From positions 1 to 29,747 of the forward strand of contig DNWN01000098.1 in NCBI GenBank assembly GCA_003507115.1: a DNA stretch of 29,747 nt, given 5' to 3'. The notes below the pieces were generated by a model. It was not told the origin of the DNA. It ran no database searches and was given only the letters and a program-made list of their open reading frames with translations. The stretch is from Cryomorphaceae bacterium. GTDB lineage: Bacteria > Bacteroidota > Bacteroidia > Flavobacteriales > Schleiferiaceae. Of the stretch, positions 20,304 through 28,579 are shown in pieces; the stretch's first letter is position 1; each line of letters starts with the position of its first letter. The position numbers were made by a program, and so were the translations under genes.

Positions 20304-21952
20304 CGGCGGCGGGCACGCCTTAAATCCAGCATATTCATCGGATGGGGCGGGATGCCCACCCATTCATGATGCAGAACGCGAATACTCTCATCATAGAACA
20401 GGGGAACCATGAGGGCCGAATGATGGAGTTTTTGATCCAACTTAAACGCGGCCTCCGCTCCCGTTCCGGCCCGCTCCTGAGATGGCCAATCATGAATGAG
20501 CGCATCAAGTTCAGGGGATTCTATTTGGGAGGCATTGGCCCCTAAGGGTGCGGCCCACTTGGAATCAAACAGCATGAAGTAATTTCCGGCAGAAGGATAA
20601 TCCGCAATCCAGCTCGCCCGATAGACGGGCAGTCGACCGTTCGCTTTGTCTTCCCGAAATGCAGCGGAAGGCATGACTTGAACCTGCACGGGCAGGCCCA
20701 ACTGATTCCAGGCACTTTGAATGTATTCACAGATATCCCGGTAGCTCGCGGTGGTGGAAATGACGATGGGTTCCAAATCGGGCTTGGGTCGGCCTTCGGC
20801 ATCGAGCAAGCCTGCTTCGTGGAGCAACGCCTTGGCCCGACCGGGGTCAAAGGACCATCCCGGGGTTCCCGCTTCTTCCCATGCCTCGACCTCGCGGTAG
20901 CCAGGCATGCCCGCTGGAAGGATGCCCCCGTGTGCTGGGATGCCCACATTGTTTTTGAGGTAGCGCATCATCGAAGCCCGATCGATGGCCCAGTTCAAGG
21001 CTTGTCGGACGCGGACATCGCCCAAATACGCGGGGGATGGGTTCTTTTGTCGTATCCCGAGGAATTCCGTGTTCAAAAACGGCGCTTTCTCCAGGGTAAG
21101 GCGTCCCTCCCACCGAGACTGTAGTACGCCCTCCTGTGTGAATAGTTGGTCTTTGTAGGAGGCATCGATCCCGCTCACCATATCCAATTCGCCTTTCACA
21201 AATTCCAAAAAAGCCGCTTGGCGATCCGGAATGCAGCGCACCGCCACGGCTTCCAGATAGGGCAAGGGTTGACCCGCGGCATCGCGACCGAAATACCGAG
21301 GATGACGGCGCAGAACAATTTTCTCCTGACGCGCCCAGGCTTTCAAGTAAAAGGGACCCGTCCCCACCGGGTGGCTCGAGAAGTTGGCGCCATACATCTC
21401 GACCGCTTCCGGAGCTACGACGCCACAATACGGCATGGCCAGGCGCCCCAAGAAGGCGTCTTCGGGCTGCGTCATTCGAAAGCGAATCGTGGCGGAGTCA
21501 AGCACGTCAATTCGGCCTACATGGGCCAAAATCCACCAACCCGGACTGGAGGTCTCCGTGGCCAACATTCGCTCCAAAGAGAAGGCGACATCGGTAGCTG
21601 TCATTCGCCGGCCCTGACCGCCCGGGAAGCAAGGGTCATCGTGGAAGTACACATCCGTGCGCAAGTAGAACGTCCATTCCAGGCCATCGAGGCTGGCTTC
21701 CCAGCTATGGGCCAACTGGGGAACGGGGGACAAGGTTGAATCACTATCGACCAAGGTCGAAAAGAGCTGTTTGGACAGCCACCCATGGGCTTGATCACTG
21801 GCAAAGGCCGGATCCAGGCTGCCAATAGCGGTCGGTTCATTGTACCGAAACACCTCCCCTTCCGGAAGGGTAGCATCGGATTGGCAACTCCCTCCCAGGG
21901 CCAAAAGTCCGAGGAGAAAAAAGTTTCGAATAAAGGAGATGCGCGTCGCCAT
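20300..21952 (-). CDS. Peptide/nickel-type ABC transporter substrate-binding lipoprotein (family 5)
   Basis: 550 residues. An N-terminal signal with a relaxed lipobox (LALGGSC, Cys23) marks it as a lipoprotein. The mature part is an SBP family 5 (OppA/DppA-like) fold: AIGSLDPAFASDQ near 42, a TFYLRTDVYFHDD segment near 93, ATDVAFSLERM near 119, VGTGPFYLKAW near 195, and VRVRQALNWAIDRASMM near 302. It would bind peptides or similar ligands in the periplasm and pass them to a permease. No permease or ATPase gene of an Opp/Dpp system lies next to it; its flanks are the EEP and mtaB genes, so its partners must be elsewhere. Its start has an exact promoter box 4 nt upstream. It is transcribed alone. 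Confidence 0.9.
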   Translation of the reverse strand: MATRISFIRNFFLLGLLALGGSCQSDATLPEGEVFRYNEPTAIGSLDPAFASDQAHGWLSKQLFSTLVDSDSTLSPVPQLAHSWEASLDGLEWTFYLRTDVYFHDDPCFPGGQGRRMTATDVAFSLERMLATETSSPGWWILAHVGRIDVLDSATIRFRMTQPEDAFLGRLAMPYCGVVAPEAVEMYGANFSSHPVGTGPFYLKAWARQEKIVLRRHPRYFGRDAAGQPLPYLEAVAVRCIPDRQAAFLEFVKGELDMVSGIDASYKDQLFTQEGVLQSRWEGRLTLEKAPFLNTEFLGIRQKNPSPAYLGDVRVRQALNWAIDRASMMRYLKNNVGIPAHGGILPAGMPGYREVEAWEEAGTPGWSFDPGRAKALLHEAGLLDAEGRPKPDLEPIVISTTASYRDICEYIQSAWNQLGLPVQVQVMPSAAFREDKANGRLPVYRASWIADYPSAGNYFMLFDSKWAAPLGANASQIESPELDALIHDWPSQERAGTGAEAAFKLDQKLHHSALMVPLFYDESIRVLHHEWVGIPPHPMNMLDLRRARRR

Positions 21953-21956
21953 GTCC

Positions 21957-21964
21957 CAAAGATA
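21957..21964 (-). promoter_or_regulatory. Bacteroidota -7 promoter box (TATCTTTG) for the binding-protein gene
   Basis: On the minus strand this is an exact TAnnTTTG ending 4 nt before the ATG at 21952, so the transcript should start at the start codon. It lies in the 41-bp spacer to the divergent mtaB gene. No -33 TTG is visible. Confidence 0.55.
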
Positions 21965-21981
21965 GCACCGATGAAAAGCCG

Positions 21982-21989
21982 TAAATTCG
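21982..21989 (+). promoter_or_regulatory. Near-consensus -7 box (TAAATTCG) for the mtaB operon
   Basis: Five of the six fixed bases of TAnnTTTG match, 4 nt before the ATG at 21994. Weaker than the exact boxes but in the same position relative to the start codon. Confidence 0.3.
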
Positions 21990-21993
21990 CGCG

Positions 21994-23334
21994 ATGGGGC
22001 TTTCTGGAAAATCTGTTGCGTTTCACACCCTGGGCTGCAAGCTAAACTTTGCCGAGTCCAGCACGATCTCCCGTGATCTCCAGGCGGCGGGTATGCACTT
22101 GGTAGATTTGAACAAAGGGGCCGATGTCGTCGTGATCAATACCTGCTCCGTCACCAACCAAGCGGACGTAGAATGCCGCGCCGTCGTGCGCAAAGCCCTG
22201 CGCGCCAATGACCAAGCCTTTGTCGTCGTAACTGGCTGCTACGCGCAGCTTCGCCCCTCAGAGATTGCCGCCATGGAAGGCGTGGACCTCGTCGTTGGGG
22301 CCCAGGAAAAATTGCACTTGCGCAAATTCCTCACCGACCTCAGCAAACAGTCCGAAGCCCAAATCCATTCCTGCGACATTCAAGCCGTGGAGCAATACCA
22401 GGCAGCGTATAGCTTTGGTGACCGCACACGCGCCTTTCTCAAGGTCCAAGACGGCTGCGACTACAAATGCACCTATTGCACCATTCCCATGGCCCGTGGC
22501 GTGAGCCGTTCGGCCCCTCTCGATCAAGCGGTGGCCCAAGCACGGGCACTGGTCAAGAAGGGGGTGCAGGAGGTCGTGCTCACGGGAGTAAACATCGGGG
22601 ACTACGGCAAAGGAGAGTTGGGTAACAAGCGGCACGACCACCGATTTATCGATCTGCTCCTTGCACTCGATGAAGTCGATGGATTGGACCGGATTCGAAT
22701 CTCGAGCATTGAACCCAACTTGTTGAACCAAGAAGTCATCGACTTTGTCTCCGGAAGCCAGCGCTTTGTCCCACACTTTCACATCCCGTTGCAAAGCGGA
22801 AACAATGAGATCTTGGGCTTGATGAAGCGCCGGTATCAGCGTGAGCTCTATCAGGAACGCGTGGAGGCCATCCTCGCACGGCATCCCGATGCCTGCATTG
22901 GGGTGGACGTCATTGTAGGCTTCCCCGGTGAAACCGAGGACCACTTTCTCGACACCTACCAGTTCTTGCAAAACTTGCCCATTGGCTACCTGCACGTGTT
23001 CACTTACTCGGAGCGCCCAGGCACCGAAGCCATCGATCTTCCCGGCGTCGTACCCCCTGTGGAACGCAAAGCCCGAAACCACCGGCTGCGCTTGCTGAGC
23101 GCCCAGAAGCAGAAAGCCTTTGCCCTCGCCCACGAAGGCAGTGTCCGACGTGTGCTCTGGGAGGATGCGGACCGCCAAGGCTACATGCAGGGCTACACCG
23201 AAAACTACATCCGGGTTTCGGCCCCCTTCGATACGCAACGCGCAGGAACCGTCGAACACATCGTGTTGGGTCCCTGGAATGCCCAGGATACCATGAGCGT
23301 TCAGTCCATCGTTCAACCCTCTGTGGCCTCATGA
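21994..23334 (+). CDS. mtaB: tRNA (N6-L-threonylcarbamoyladenosine(37)-C2)-methylthiotransferase MtaB
   Basis: Radical SAM enzyme that converts t6A37 to ms2t6A37 in tRNA, the step after the t6A pathway to which Sua5 (at 1283) contributes. 446 residues. The N-terminal UPF0004 domain carries three cysteines for the auxiliary [4Fe-4S] cluster, in TLGCKLNFAES near 12, NTCSVTNQAD near 50 and VTGCYAQLRP near 80. The radical SAM domain has CDYKCTYCTIP (CxxxCxxC) near 154-160. A C-terminal TRAM-like RNA-binding segment follows (about 380-445). The LGCKLNFAES and RGVSRS elements favour MtaB over MiaB or RimO. It leads a plus-strand operon; its stop overlaps the next ATG (ATGA). Confidence 0.95.
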   Translation: MGLSGKSVAFHTLGCKLNFAESSTISRDLQAAGMHLVDLNKGADVVVINTCSVTNQADVECRAVVRKALRANDQAFVVVTGCYAQLRPSEIAAMEGVDLVVGAQEKLHLRKFLTDLSKQSEAQIHSCDIQAVEQYQAAYSFGDRTRAFLKVQDGCDYKCTYCTIPMARGVSRSAPLDQAVAQARALVKKGVQEVVLTGVNIGDYGKGELGNKRHDHRFIDLLLALDEVDGLDRIRISSIEPNLLNQEVIDFVSGSQRFVPHFHIPLQSGNNEILGLMKRRYQRELYQERVEAILARHPDACIGVDVIVGFPGETEDHFLDTYQFLQNLPIGYLHVFTYSERPGTEAIDLPGVVPPVERKARNHRLRLLSAQKQKAFALAHEGSVRRVLWEDADRQGYMQGYTENYIRVSAPFDTQRAGTVEHIVLGPWNAQDTMSVQSIVQPSVAS

Positions 23335-24143
23335 GTTGGGGCGAGGCACAAAAAAGTGCAACCCGTGAATTGGTGCGCCAAGTAGGTGCATGGATTCAGG
23401 CCGAACGTCGCAATTTTGATCGGGATCAGGTCGAAACCAAAAGCCTCAATTCCCTGGTCAGCTATGTTGATCGCCAGGCAGAAATTTCTTTGATTCAAGG
23501 CCTTCAGGCCATTTTGCCAGATTCAGGATTTTTAGGGGAAGAGGGCGGCACCCAAGATTGGGTCGAAGGAGGATTCAATTGGGTAATTGATCCCTTGGAT
23601 GGGACCACCAATTTTATTCATAATCTCCCACCGTATGCCATTTCGTTAGCCTTGATGGATGGAGATTCCTTGCGATGGGCTGCGGTGTACGAATTGGGTC
23701 AAGATCGGCTCTATTGGGCTGGACGTGGAGAGGGAGCGTTTTGCGACGATCGTCGGCTCTCCATCGCGCATGGCCCCACGATCGATCAGGGCCTCGTAGC
23801 GACGGGCTTCCCCTACCATGATTTTGATGCCATGGAGGCCTACCTTCAGGTTCTCCGCGCTTGCTTTCAAGGGTCTCGAGGGGTGCGCCGTTTTGGTTCC
23901 GCCGCAACGGATCTCGCGTGGGTCGCAGAGGGCCGATTTCAAGCGTTTTTTGAACATGGACTCGCCCCCTGGGATGTTGCGGCCGGGATTTTGTTAGTCC
24001 GCGAGGCCGGTGGCCATGTGGGCCATTTTCATGGAACGATGGTATCCGACCTGACCCTACTCCATGCCGGCCAAATCGTGGCGGGCAATCCACTTTCCCA
24101 TGCGGCGTTAGAAGCATGGACAAAATTGTACTTTGAAGCATGA
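23331..24143 (+). CDS. Inositol monophosphatase family protein (SuhB/CysQ-like)
   Basis: Mg2+-dependent phosphatase fold, 270 residues. Metal-binding motifs are complete: GEEGG near 69-73, DPLDGTTNF at 87-95, and WDVAAGILLVREAGG near 213. Members dephosphorylate inositol phosphates, 3'-phosphoadenosine phosphates or fructose-1,6-bisphosphate; the substrate cannot be chosen from motifs alone, although the organisation resembles plain IMPase/SuhB and not CysQ. It overlaps mtaB and rfbC by 4 nt each (ATGA), which points to translational coupling. The neighbours suggest housekeeping and surface-sugar roles, without a specific pathway. Confidence 0.92.
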   Translation: MSWGEAQKSATRELVRQVGAWIQAERRNFDRDQVETKSLNSLVSYVDRQAEISLIQGLQAILPDSGFLGEEGGTQDWVEGGFNWVIDPLDGTTNFIHNLPPYAISLALMDGDSLRWAAVYELGQDRLYWAGRGEGAFCDDRRLSIAHGPTIDQGLVATGFPYHDFDAMEAYLQVLRACFQGSRGVRRFGSAATDLAWVAEGRFQAFFEHGLAPWDVAAGILLVREAGGHVGHFHGTMVSDLTLLHAGQIVAGNPLSHAALEAWTKLYFEA

Positions 24144-24721
24144 CTACGTTTGGCCTACAACTCATCGAAGAACCCCTGCATGGGGTGCTCCTCCTTGAAC
24201 CTCGCATTCATGGCGATGCACGGGGATATTTTATGGAAACCTATCGGGACGAGGGCTCCATCTCCTGGGTTCAGGACAACGAGAGCATGAGCCACCGAGG
24301 GGTTCTGCGCGGTATGCATTTTCAGCGCCCCCCGCATGCCCAAGCCAAACTCGTATCGGTTGTTCAAGGATCGGTCTACGATGTCGTGGTTGACTTGCGC
24401 CCCGCGTCGCCCACCTACGGGAAGCATTTTGCCACCGTCTTGAGTGCGGAGAATCACCGCCGTCTGTTTGTTCCCGCGGGCTTTGCCCATGGGTTCCTGA
24501 CATTGGCCGACCACAGCATTTTTCAATACAAATGCAGCGCGTTGTATGCCCCGGCCTCGGAGGGTGCGATCGATTACCGAGATGCCGACTTGGGCATTGA
24601 TTGGACCCATGCGTGGGGCGAATCGCCCACCAACTTCCGTATTTCGGAGAAAGACCAACAGGGCATGGCCTTCGCCAGCTTTGATTCCCCTTTTGTTGGG
24701 CCAGAATACACCCCGGCATGA
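24140..24721 (+). CDS. rfbC: dTDP-4-dehydrorhamnose 3,5-epimerase
   Basis: Third enzyme of dTDP-L-rhamnose synthesis: epimerises C3 and C5 of dTDP-4-keto-6-deoxyglucose in the cytoplasm, feeding O-antigen or other surface glycans. The 193-residue cupin protein has the RmlC signatures GYFMETYR (29-36), QDNESMSHRGVLRGMHFQ (45-62, with candidate catalytic His60), KLVSVVQGSVYDVVVDLRPASPTYG (70-94), VPAGFAHGFL (111-120) and the active-site Tyr130 in FQYKCS. rfbA, rfbB and rfbD, which often accompany it, are absent here; the gene instead sits between an IMPase and a lytic transglycosylase, with ATGA overlaps on both sides. Confidence 0.94.
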   Translation: MTTFGLQLIEEPLHGVLLLEPRIHGDARGYFMETYRDEGSISWVQDNESMSHRGVLRGMHFQRPPHAQAKLVSVVQGSVYDVVVDLRPASPTYGKHFATVLSAENHRRLFVPAGFAHGFLTLADHSIFQYKCSALYAPASEGAIDYRDADLGIDWTHAWGESPTNFRISEKDQQGMAFASFDSPFVGPEYTPA

Positions 24722-25650
24722 AACGAGCCCATCTCCACCTCGGGGCAGCAACCCTTCTCCTCCTCGGTCTCTGGGGCATTCCTGACCCAAGTACCCTGAG
24801 TGAGCGCTTGCACTTCCTGTCCGAACACAACCACACCCGATTGGTCCCTCTTCCCGAACAACTTGAATTGGCCGGGGAAGACGTTCCGCTGCACAGCGAG
24901 GATGTCCAAGAACGTCTGAGCAAAGAACTACTTACCAACACCTACTGGCACAGCAATACCCTGCAGCTTCTGAAGCGAAGCAGCCGCTACCTCCCTACGA
25001 TGGGGCGCATTTTGGAAGAGGAGGGCATTCCGCAAGACTTTCTCTATCTGGCGGTGATCGAAAGTGGGCTCGCTCCGGTCGTTTCCCCCGCCGGAGCCGC
25101 GGGCTTCTGGCAGCTCATGCCGGGGACCGCGAAGGATTTGGGATTGACGGTGAACGACGAGGTAGACGAGCGCTACCACCTGGAAAAGAGCACGCGCGCG
25201 GCCGCCGCCTATTTGAGGTCCGCAAAAGAACGATTCGGGTCTTGGACGCTCGCCGCCGCGTCCTACAACATGGGCATGAGCGGGCTTCAGCGTCAAATGG
25301 ACCGCCAGGCCGAAAGTCAGTACTACGACCTCCTACTCAATGAAGAAACGAAGCGCTATGTCTTTCGCATTTTGGCCCTGAAATGCATCATGCAACAACC
25401 TCGGGCCTATGGTTTTGATCTGAGCCCGGCCGACTACGATGCGCCGTGGGATGATCGCCACGTGCCCGTCGACAGCGCCGTAGCGAGCTGGGGAGAATGG
25501 GCGCACCTATTTGGCTGGAGCTACAACGAACTCAAGCGCCACAATCCCTGGTTGCGCGAAGCTTTTTTGAGTGATCCGAAAGGAGACACTTTATGGGTGG
25601 CTGTTCCCGCTATCCCGAAACAACAAACATCCGGTTCGCCGACACGTTAA
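24718..25650 (+). CDS. Lytic transglycosylase (MltD/Slt-type, GH23 fold)
   Basis: Cleaves peptidoglycan between MurNAc and GlcNAc with formation of the 1,6-anhydro ring, outside the cytoplasm. 310 residues with an N-terminal hydrophobic signal (about 8-22) without a clear lipobox. Catalytic Glu115 lies in YLAVIESGLAP; GAAGFWQLMPGTA (126-138) and the AAASYNMGMSGL segment (179-190) complete the goose-lysozyme/SLT signature. The C-terminal 80 residues are less conserved and end in a short LysM-like or unassigned region (WSYNELKRHNPWLRE near 264). It overlaps rfbC by 4 nt and stops 7 nt before the uvrA ATG. Together with the GH3 fusion at 12690 it could feed cell-wall turnover. Confidence 0.9.
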   Translation: MKRAHLHLGAATLLLLGLWGIPDPSTLSERLHFLSEHNHTRLVPLPEQLELAGEDVPLHSEDVQERLSKELLTNTYWHSNTLQLLKRSSRYLPTMGRILEEEGIPQDFLYLAVIESGLAPVVSPAGAAGFWQLMPGTAKDLGLTVNDEVDERYHLEKSTRAAAAYLRSAKERFGSWTLAAASYNMGMSGLQRQMDRQAESQYYDLLLNEETKRYVFRILALKCIMQQPRAYGFDLSPADYDAPWDDRHVPVDSAVASWGEWAHLFGWSYNELKRHNPWLREAFLSDPKGDTLWVAVPAIPKQQTSGSPTR

Positions 25651-25657
25651 CAAGGCT

Positions 25658-28516
25658 ATGGCTGGAAAAATTGAAATCCTCGGTGCCCGAGAGCACAACC
25701 TTCATGGCATTGACGTCACCATTCCTCGGGAAGCCCTCGTCGTCATTACGGGATTGAGTGGAAGCGGCAAGTCCTCCTTGGCCTTCGACACGCTCTATGC
25801 GGAAGGACAACGTCGGTACATGGAAACGTTCTCCAGCTATGCCCGGCAGTTTTTGGGCAGCATGGAGCGACCCGATGTAGACCGAATCGATGGTTTAAGT
25901 CCCGTCATTGCCATCGAGCAAAAGACCACCAATCGCAATCCGCGCTCCACCGTCGGCACCGTGACCGAGGTCTATGATTTCTTGCGCCTTCTTTTCGCGC
26001 GCACCTCCACAGCCTATTCGCTCGCAACGAATGAACCCATGGTCAGCTACACGGACGATGAAATCCGACAGCAAATCATAGCAAGATTTCTGGGACGCCG
26101 CATGGCTTTACTTGCTCCCGTCGTCAAATCGAGAAAAGGACATTACCGCGAACTCTTTGAGACGATGGCAAAGCAGGGCTATTTGCGCGCCCGTATTGAT
26201 GGAACATGGACGGACATCACCCGGGGTCTCAAACTCGACCGATACAAAACCCATGACATTGAAATTGTCATTGACCGCCTCGTCGTGGAGGAGTCCAGTG
26301 AAGAGCGTATCAAGAAGAGCATTGTCACGGCCATGCGCTTAGGAAAAGGGAATATCCTCGTCGCCGATTATGACAGTGAGGAAATTGTGCACTTCAGCCG
26401 GCATTTGATGTGTCCCACCACCGGTGTTTCCTATCCCGAACCGGAACCCAATAGCTTCAGTTTTAACTCCCCCAAAGGCGCATGTCCCCGATGCCATGGC
26501 TTGGGCCACGTCCAAGTGGTAGACATGGCCAAAGTCGTCGCCAATCCTAAATTCACCCTCCACGATGGTGCCCTCGCGCCTCTTGGCACCTATCGACGTT
26601 CATGGATCTTCCAGCAAATGGAGTATTTGGGCATTCGCTTTGGCTTTGATTTGCACACCCCGTGGGAGAAAATATCCGAAGAAGGAAAGAATGCCATCTT
26701 GCATGGCCATGAGGAGTCTTTCACCACCACCAACAAGATGGTCGGTGTCACGCGAAAAATCAATATCCAATATGAAGGATTAGTCGCTTTTATTGAATCT
26801 CAAAAAAACGAGAGCCAAAGCAAAACCCTTCAGCGTTGGGCCGATGACTTTATGATCGAAGAGGTTTGCCCGAGCTGCCAAGGACAACGTCTCAAACGGG
26901 AATCTTTACATTTCCGAATTTTGGACCAGAGCATCGCGGACCTCGCCGCCCGGGACTTGGGTGATCTAGCCCAATGGTTAGACGCTCTTTTGCCCAAGCT
27001 CAGCCCTTCTCAAGCCCGTATTGGCGGTGAGATTGTCAAAGAGCTGCGCACGCGCTTAGGGTTTTTGGTCGATGTGGGCTTGCACTACCTCAGTCTCAAT
27101 CGGAGCACACGTACACTGAGTGGGGGCGAGGCACAGCGGATCCGTTTGGCCACACAAATTGGCTCTCAACTCGTCCATGTACTCTACATCTTGGATGAGC
27201 CCAGCATTGGCTTGCACCAACGAGACAATCGGCGACTGATCCAAAGTTTAGAACGACTGCGTGATTTAGGGAATTCGGTGGTGGTCGTAGAGCATGATGA
27301 GGACATGATGCGTGCTGCGAACCACATTGTAGATATGGGCCCCCGTGCCGGTATGCATGGAGGACGGATTGTTGCCGAAGGGACCTTTGAAGCCGTCGCC
27401 CAATCGGGCAGTCTGACTGGCCAATACTTGCGTGGCGAATTGCGCATGCCCATCCCCGAGGTCCGAAGACCAGGTTCCGGCGAGTTTCTTCGCCTTGTGG
27501 GAGCCACGGGGCACAACCTAAAACAAGTGGACCTAGAGATACCCTTGGGAACTCTGACGGTCGTGACCGGGGTTTCCGGAAGTGGCAAGTCTACGCTCAT
27601 TAACCACACGCTGTATCCTGCCTTGGCAGGACCCTTGCATGGCTTACTCACCAAACCAGAACCCTATCTTCGATTGGAAGGGGTCGAGTCCATTGACAAA
27701 GTGATTGATGTCGATCAAAGTCCGATTGGACGAACGCCACGATCTAACCCCGCGACGTATACCAATGTCTTCAATGACATTCGAAAACTCTTTGCGGAAT
27801 TACCCGAGGCCAAAGTCCGCGGCTATGCCCCGGGCCGCTTCTCCTTCAATGTCAAAGGGGGGCGATGTGAAACCTGCCAAGGTGGTGGCATGCGCACGGT
27901 TGAAATGAACTTCCTTCCCGATGTCTACGTGCCCTGTGAAACCTGCCAAGGCAAGCGCTTCAACCGCGAAACGCTGGAGGTTCGCTACAAGGGAAAGAGC
28001 ATTTCGGATGTGCTCAACCTGTCCATTGAAGATGCCCTCCCCTTCTTTGAAGCGGTGCCCAAAATCAAGAAGGTGCTGAAAACGCTAGTCGAAGTTGGGC
28101 TTGGATATGTCACGCTAGGACAGCCTTCCACGACACTCAGTGGCGGAGAGGCACAGCGAATCAAATTAGCGACCGAACTCTGCAAACGCGACACGGGGCA
28201 GACGCTCTACATCTTGGACGAACCCACCACTGGACTGCATTTTGAAGACATTCGGATTTTGATGAAGGTCATTCAGCGTTTGGTTCAAAAAGGGAATACC
28301 GCGCTCATCATTGAGCACAACGTGGATGTGATGACGCAAGCAGACTATATGATTGACCTCGGCCCCGAAGGCGGAGCGGGAGGCGGACGCATTGTGGCCG
28401 TGGGCACCCCTGAAGTCTTGGCCATGTCTACCGAGAGCTTGACCGCACCCTTTATCGCCCGAGCCCTTCAAATGGGTCAAAACGGATCGATTCCGCTTCA
28501 GAAAGAGGTGGGTTGA
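25658..28516 (+). CDS. uvrA: Excinuclease ABC subunit A (UvrA)
   Basis: Damage-recognition ATPase of nucleotide excision repair. From the ATG at 25658 (7 nt after the upstream stop) it has 952 residues, the normal UvrA length. First Walker A is GLSGSGKSS at 32-40; the UvrB-contact region keeps LAPVVKSRKGHYRELFETMAKQGY (near 148-171) with the RKG motif. The first zinc module has C252 and C276/C279 but Thr in place of the second cysteine (CPTT), which I recall as usual in Bacteroidota. Both ABC signatures (LSGGEAQR, twice), Walker B ILDEPSIGLH and ILDEPTTGLH, the second Walker A GVSGSGKST near 646, and the C-terminal CETC...CETC finger are intact. This copy looks like the repair enzyme; the copy at 6934 is the diverged paralogue. 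A longer reading to 25571 overlaps the transglycosylase and is rejected. Confidence 0.95.
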   Translation: MAGKIEILGAREHNLHGIDVTIPREALVVITGLSGSGKSSLAFDTLYAEGQRRYMETFSSYARQFLGSMERPDVDRIDGLSPVIAIEQKTTNRNPRSTVGTVTEVYDFLRLLFARTSTAYSLATNEPMVSYTDDEIRQQIIARFLGRRMALLAPVVKSRKGHYRELFETMAKQGYLRARIDGTWTDITRGLKLDRYKTHDIEIVIDRLVVEESSEERIKKSIVTAMRLGKGNILVADYDSEEIVHFSRHLMCPTTGVSYPEPEPNSFSFNSPKGACPRCHGLGHVQVVDMAKVVANPKFTLHDGALAPLGTYRRSWIFQQMEYLGIRFGFDLHTPWEKISEEGKNAILHGHEESFTTTNKMVGVTRKINIQYEGLVAFIESQKNESQSKTLQRWADDFMIEEVCPSCQGQRLKRESLHFRILDQSIADLAARDLGDLAQWLDALLPKLSPSQARIGGEIVKELRTRLGFLVDVGLHYLSLNRSTRTLSGGEAQRIRLATQIGSQLVHVLYILDEPSIGLHQRDNRRLIQSLERLRDLGNSVVVVEHDEDMMRAANHIVDMGPRAGMHGGRIVAEGTFEAVAQSGSLTGQYLRGELRMPIPEVRRPGSGEFLRLVGATGHNLKQVDLEIPLGTLTVVTGVSGSGKSTLINHTLYPALAGPLHGLLTKPEPYLRLEGVESIDKVIDVDQSPIGRTPRSNPATYTNVFNDIRKLFAELPEAKVRGYAPGRFSFNVKGGRCETCQGGGMRTVEMNFLPDVYVPCETCQGKRFNRETLEVRYKGKSISDVLNLSIEDALPFFEAVPKIKKVLKTLVEVGLGYVTLGQPSTTLSGGEAQRIKLATELCKRDTGQTLYILDEPTTGLHFEDIRILMKVIQRLVQKGNTALIIEHNVDVMTQADYMIDLGPEGGAGGGRIVAVGTPEVLAMSTESLTAPFIARALQMGQNGSIPLQKEVG

Positions 28517-28527
28517 CAGGCGTGGAG

Positions 28528-28544
28528 TCATGGGAATCCCATGA
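28528..28544. promoter_or_regulatory. 17-bp perfect palindrome between uvrA and the LOG-family gene (possible operator)
   Basis: TCATGGGA, a central A, then TCCCATGA: two 8-bp arms in perfect inverted symmetry, 12 nt after the uvrA stop and 36 nt before the LOG start. No T-tract follows, and a one-base loop is too tight for a good hairpin, so a protein-binding site is more likely than a terminator. No regulator is identified. Confidence 0.4.
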
Positions 28545-28579
28545 AATAGATGTACCTTCTAACCTAGTTAATTCCTTCT

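Noticed and set aside
22258..23316. 352-codon open frame on the minus strand
   Set aside because: Entirely antisense to mtaB, whose cysteine motifs and radical SAM domain are intact; no domain is seen in the minus-strand reading.
25571..25657. Upstream start for uvrA giving 981 codons
   Set aside because: It overlaps the lytic transglycosylase by 80 nt and adds residues without UvrA similarity; the ATG at 25658 gives the family's normal N-terminus.
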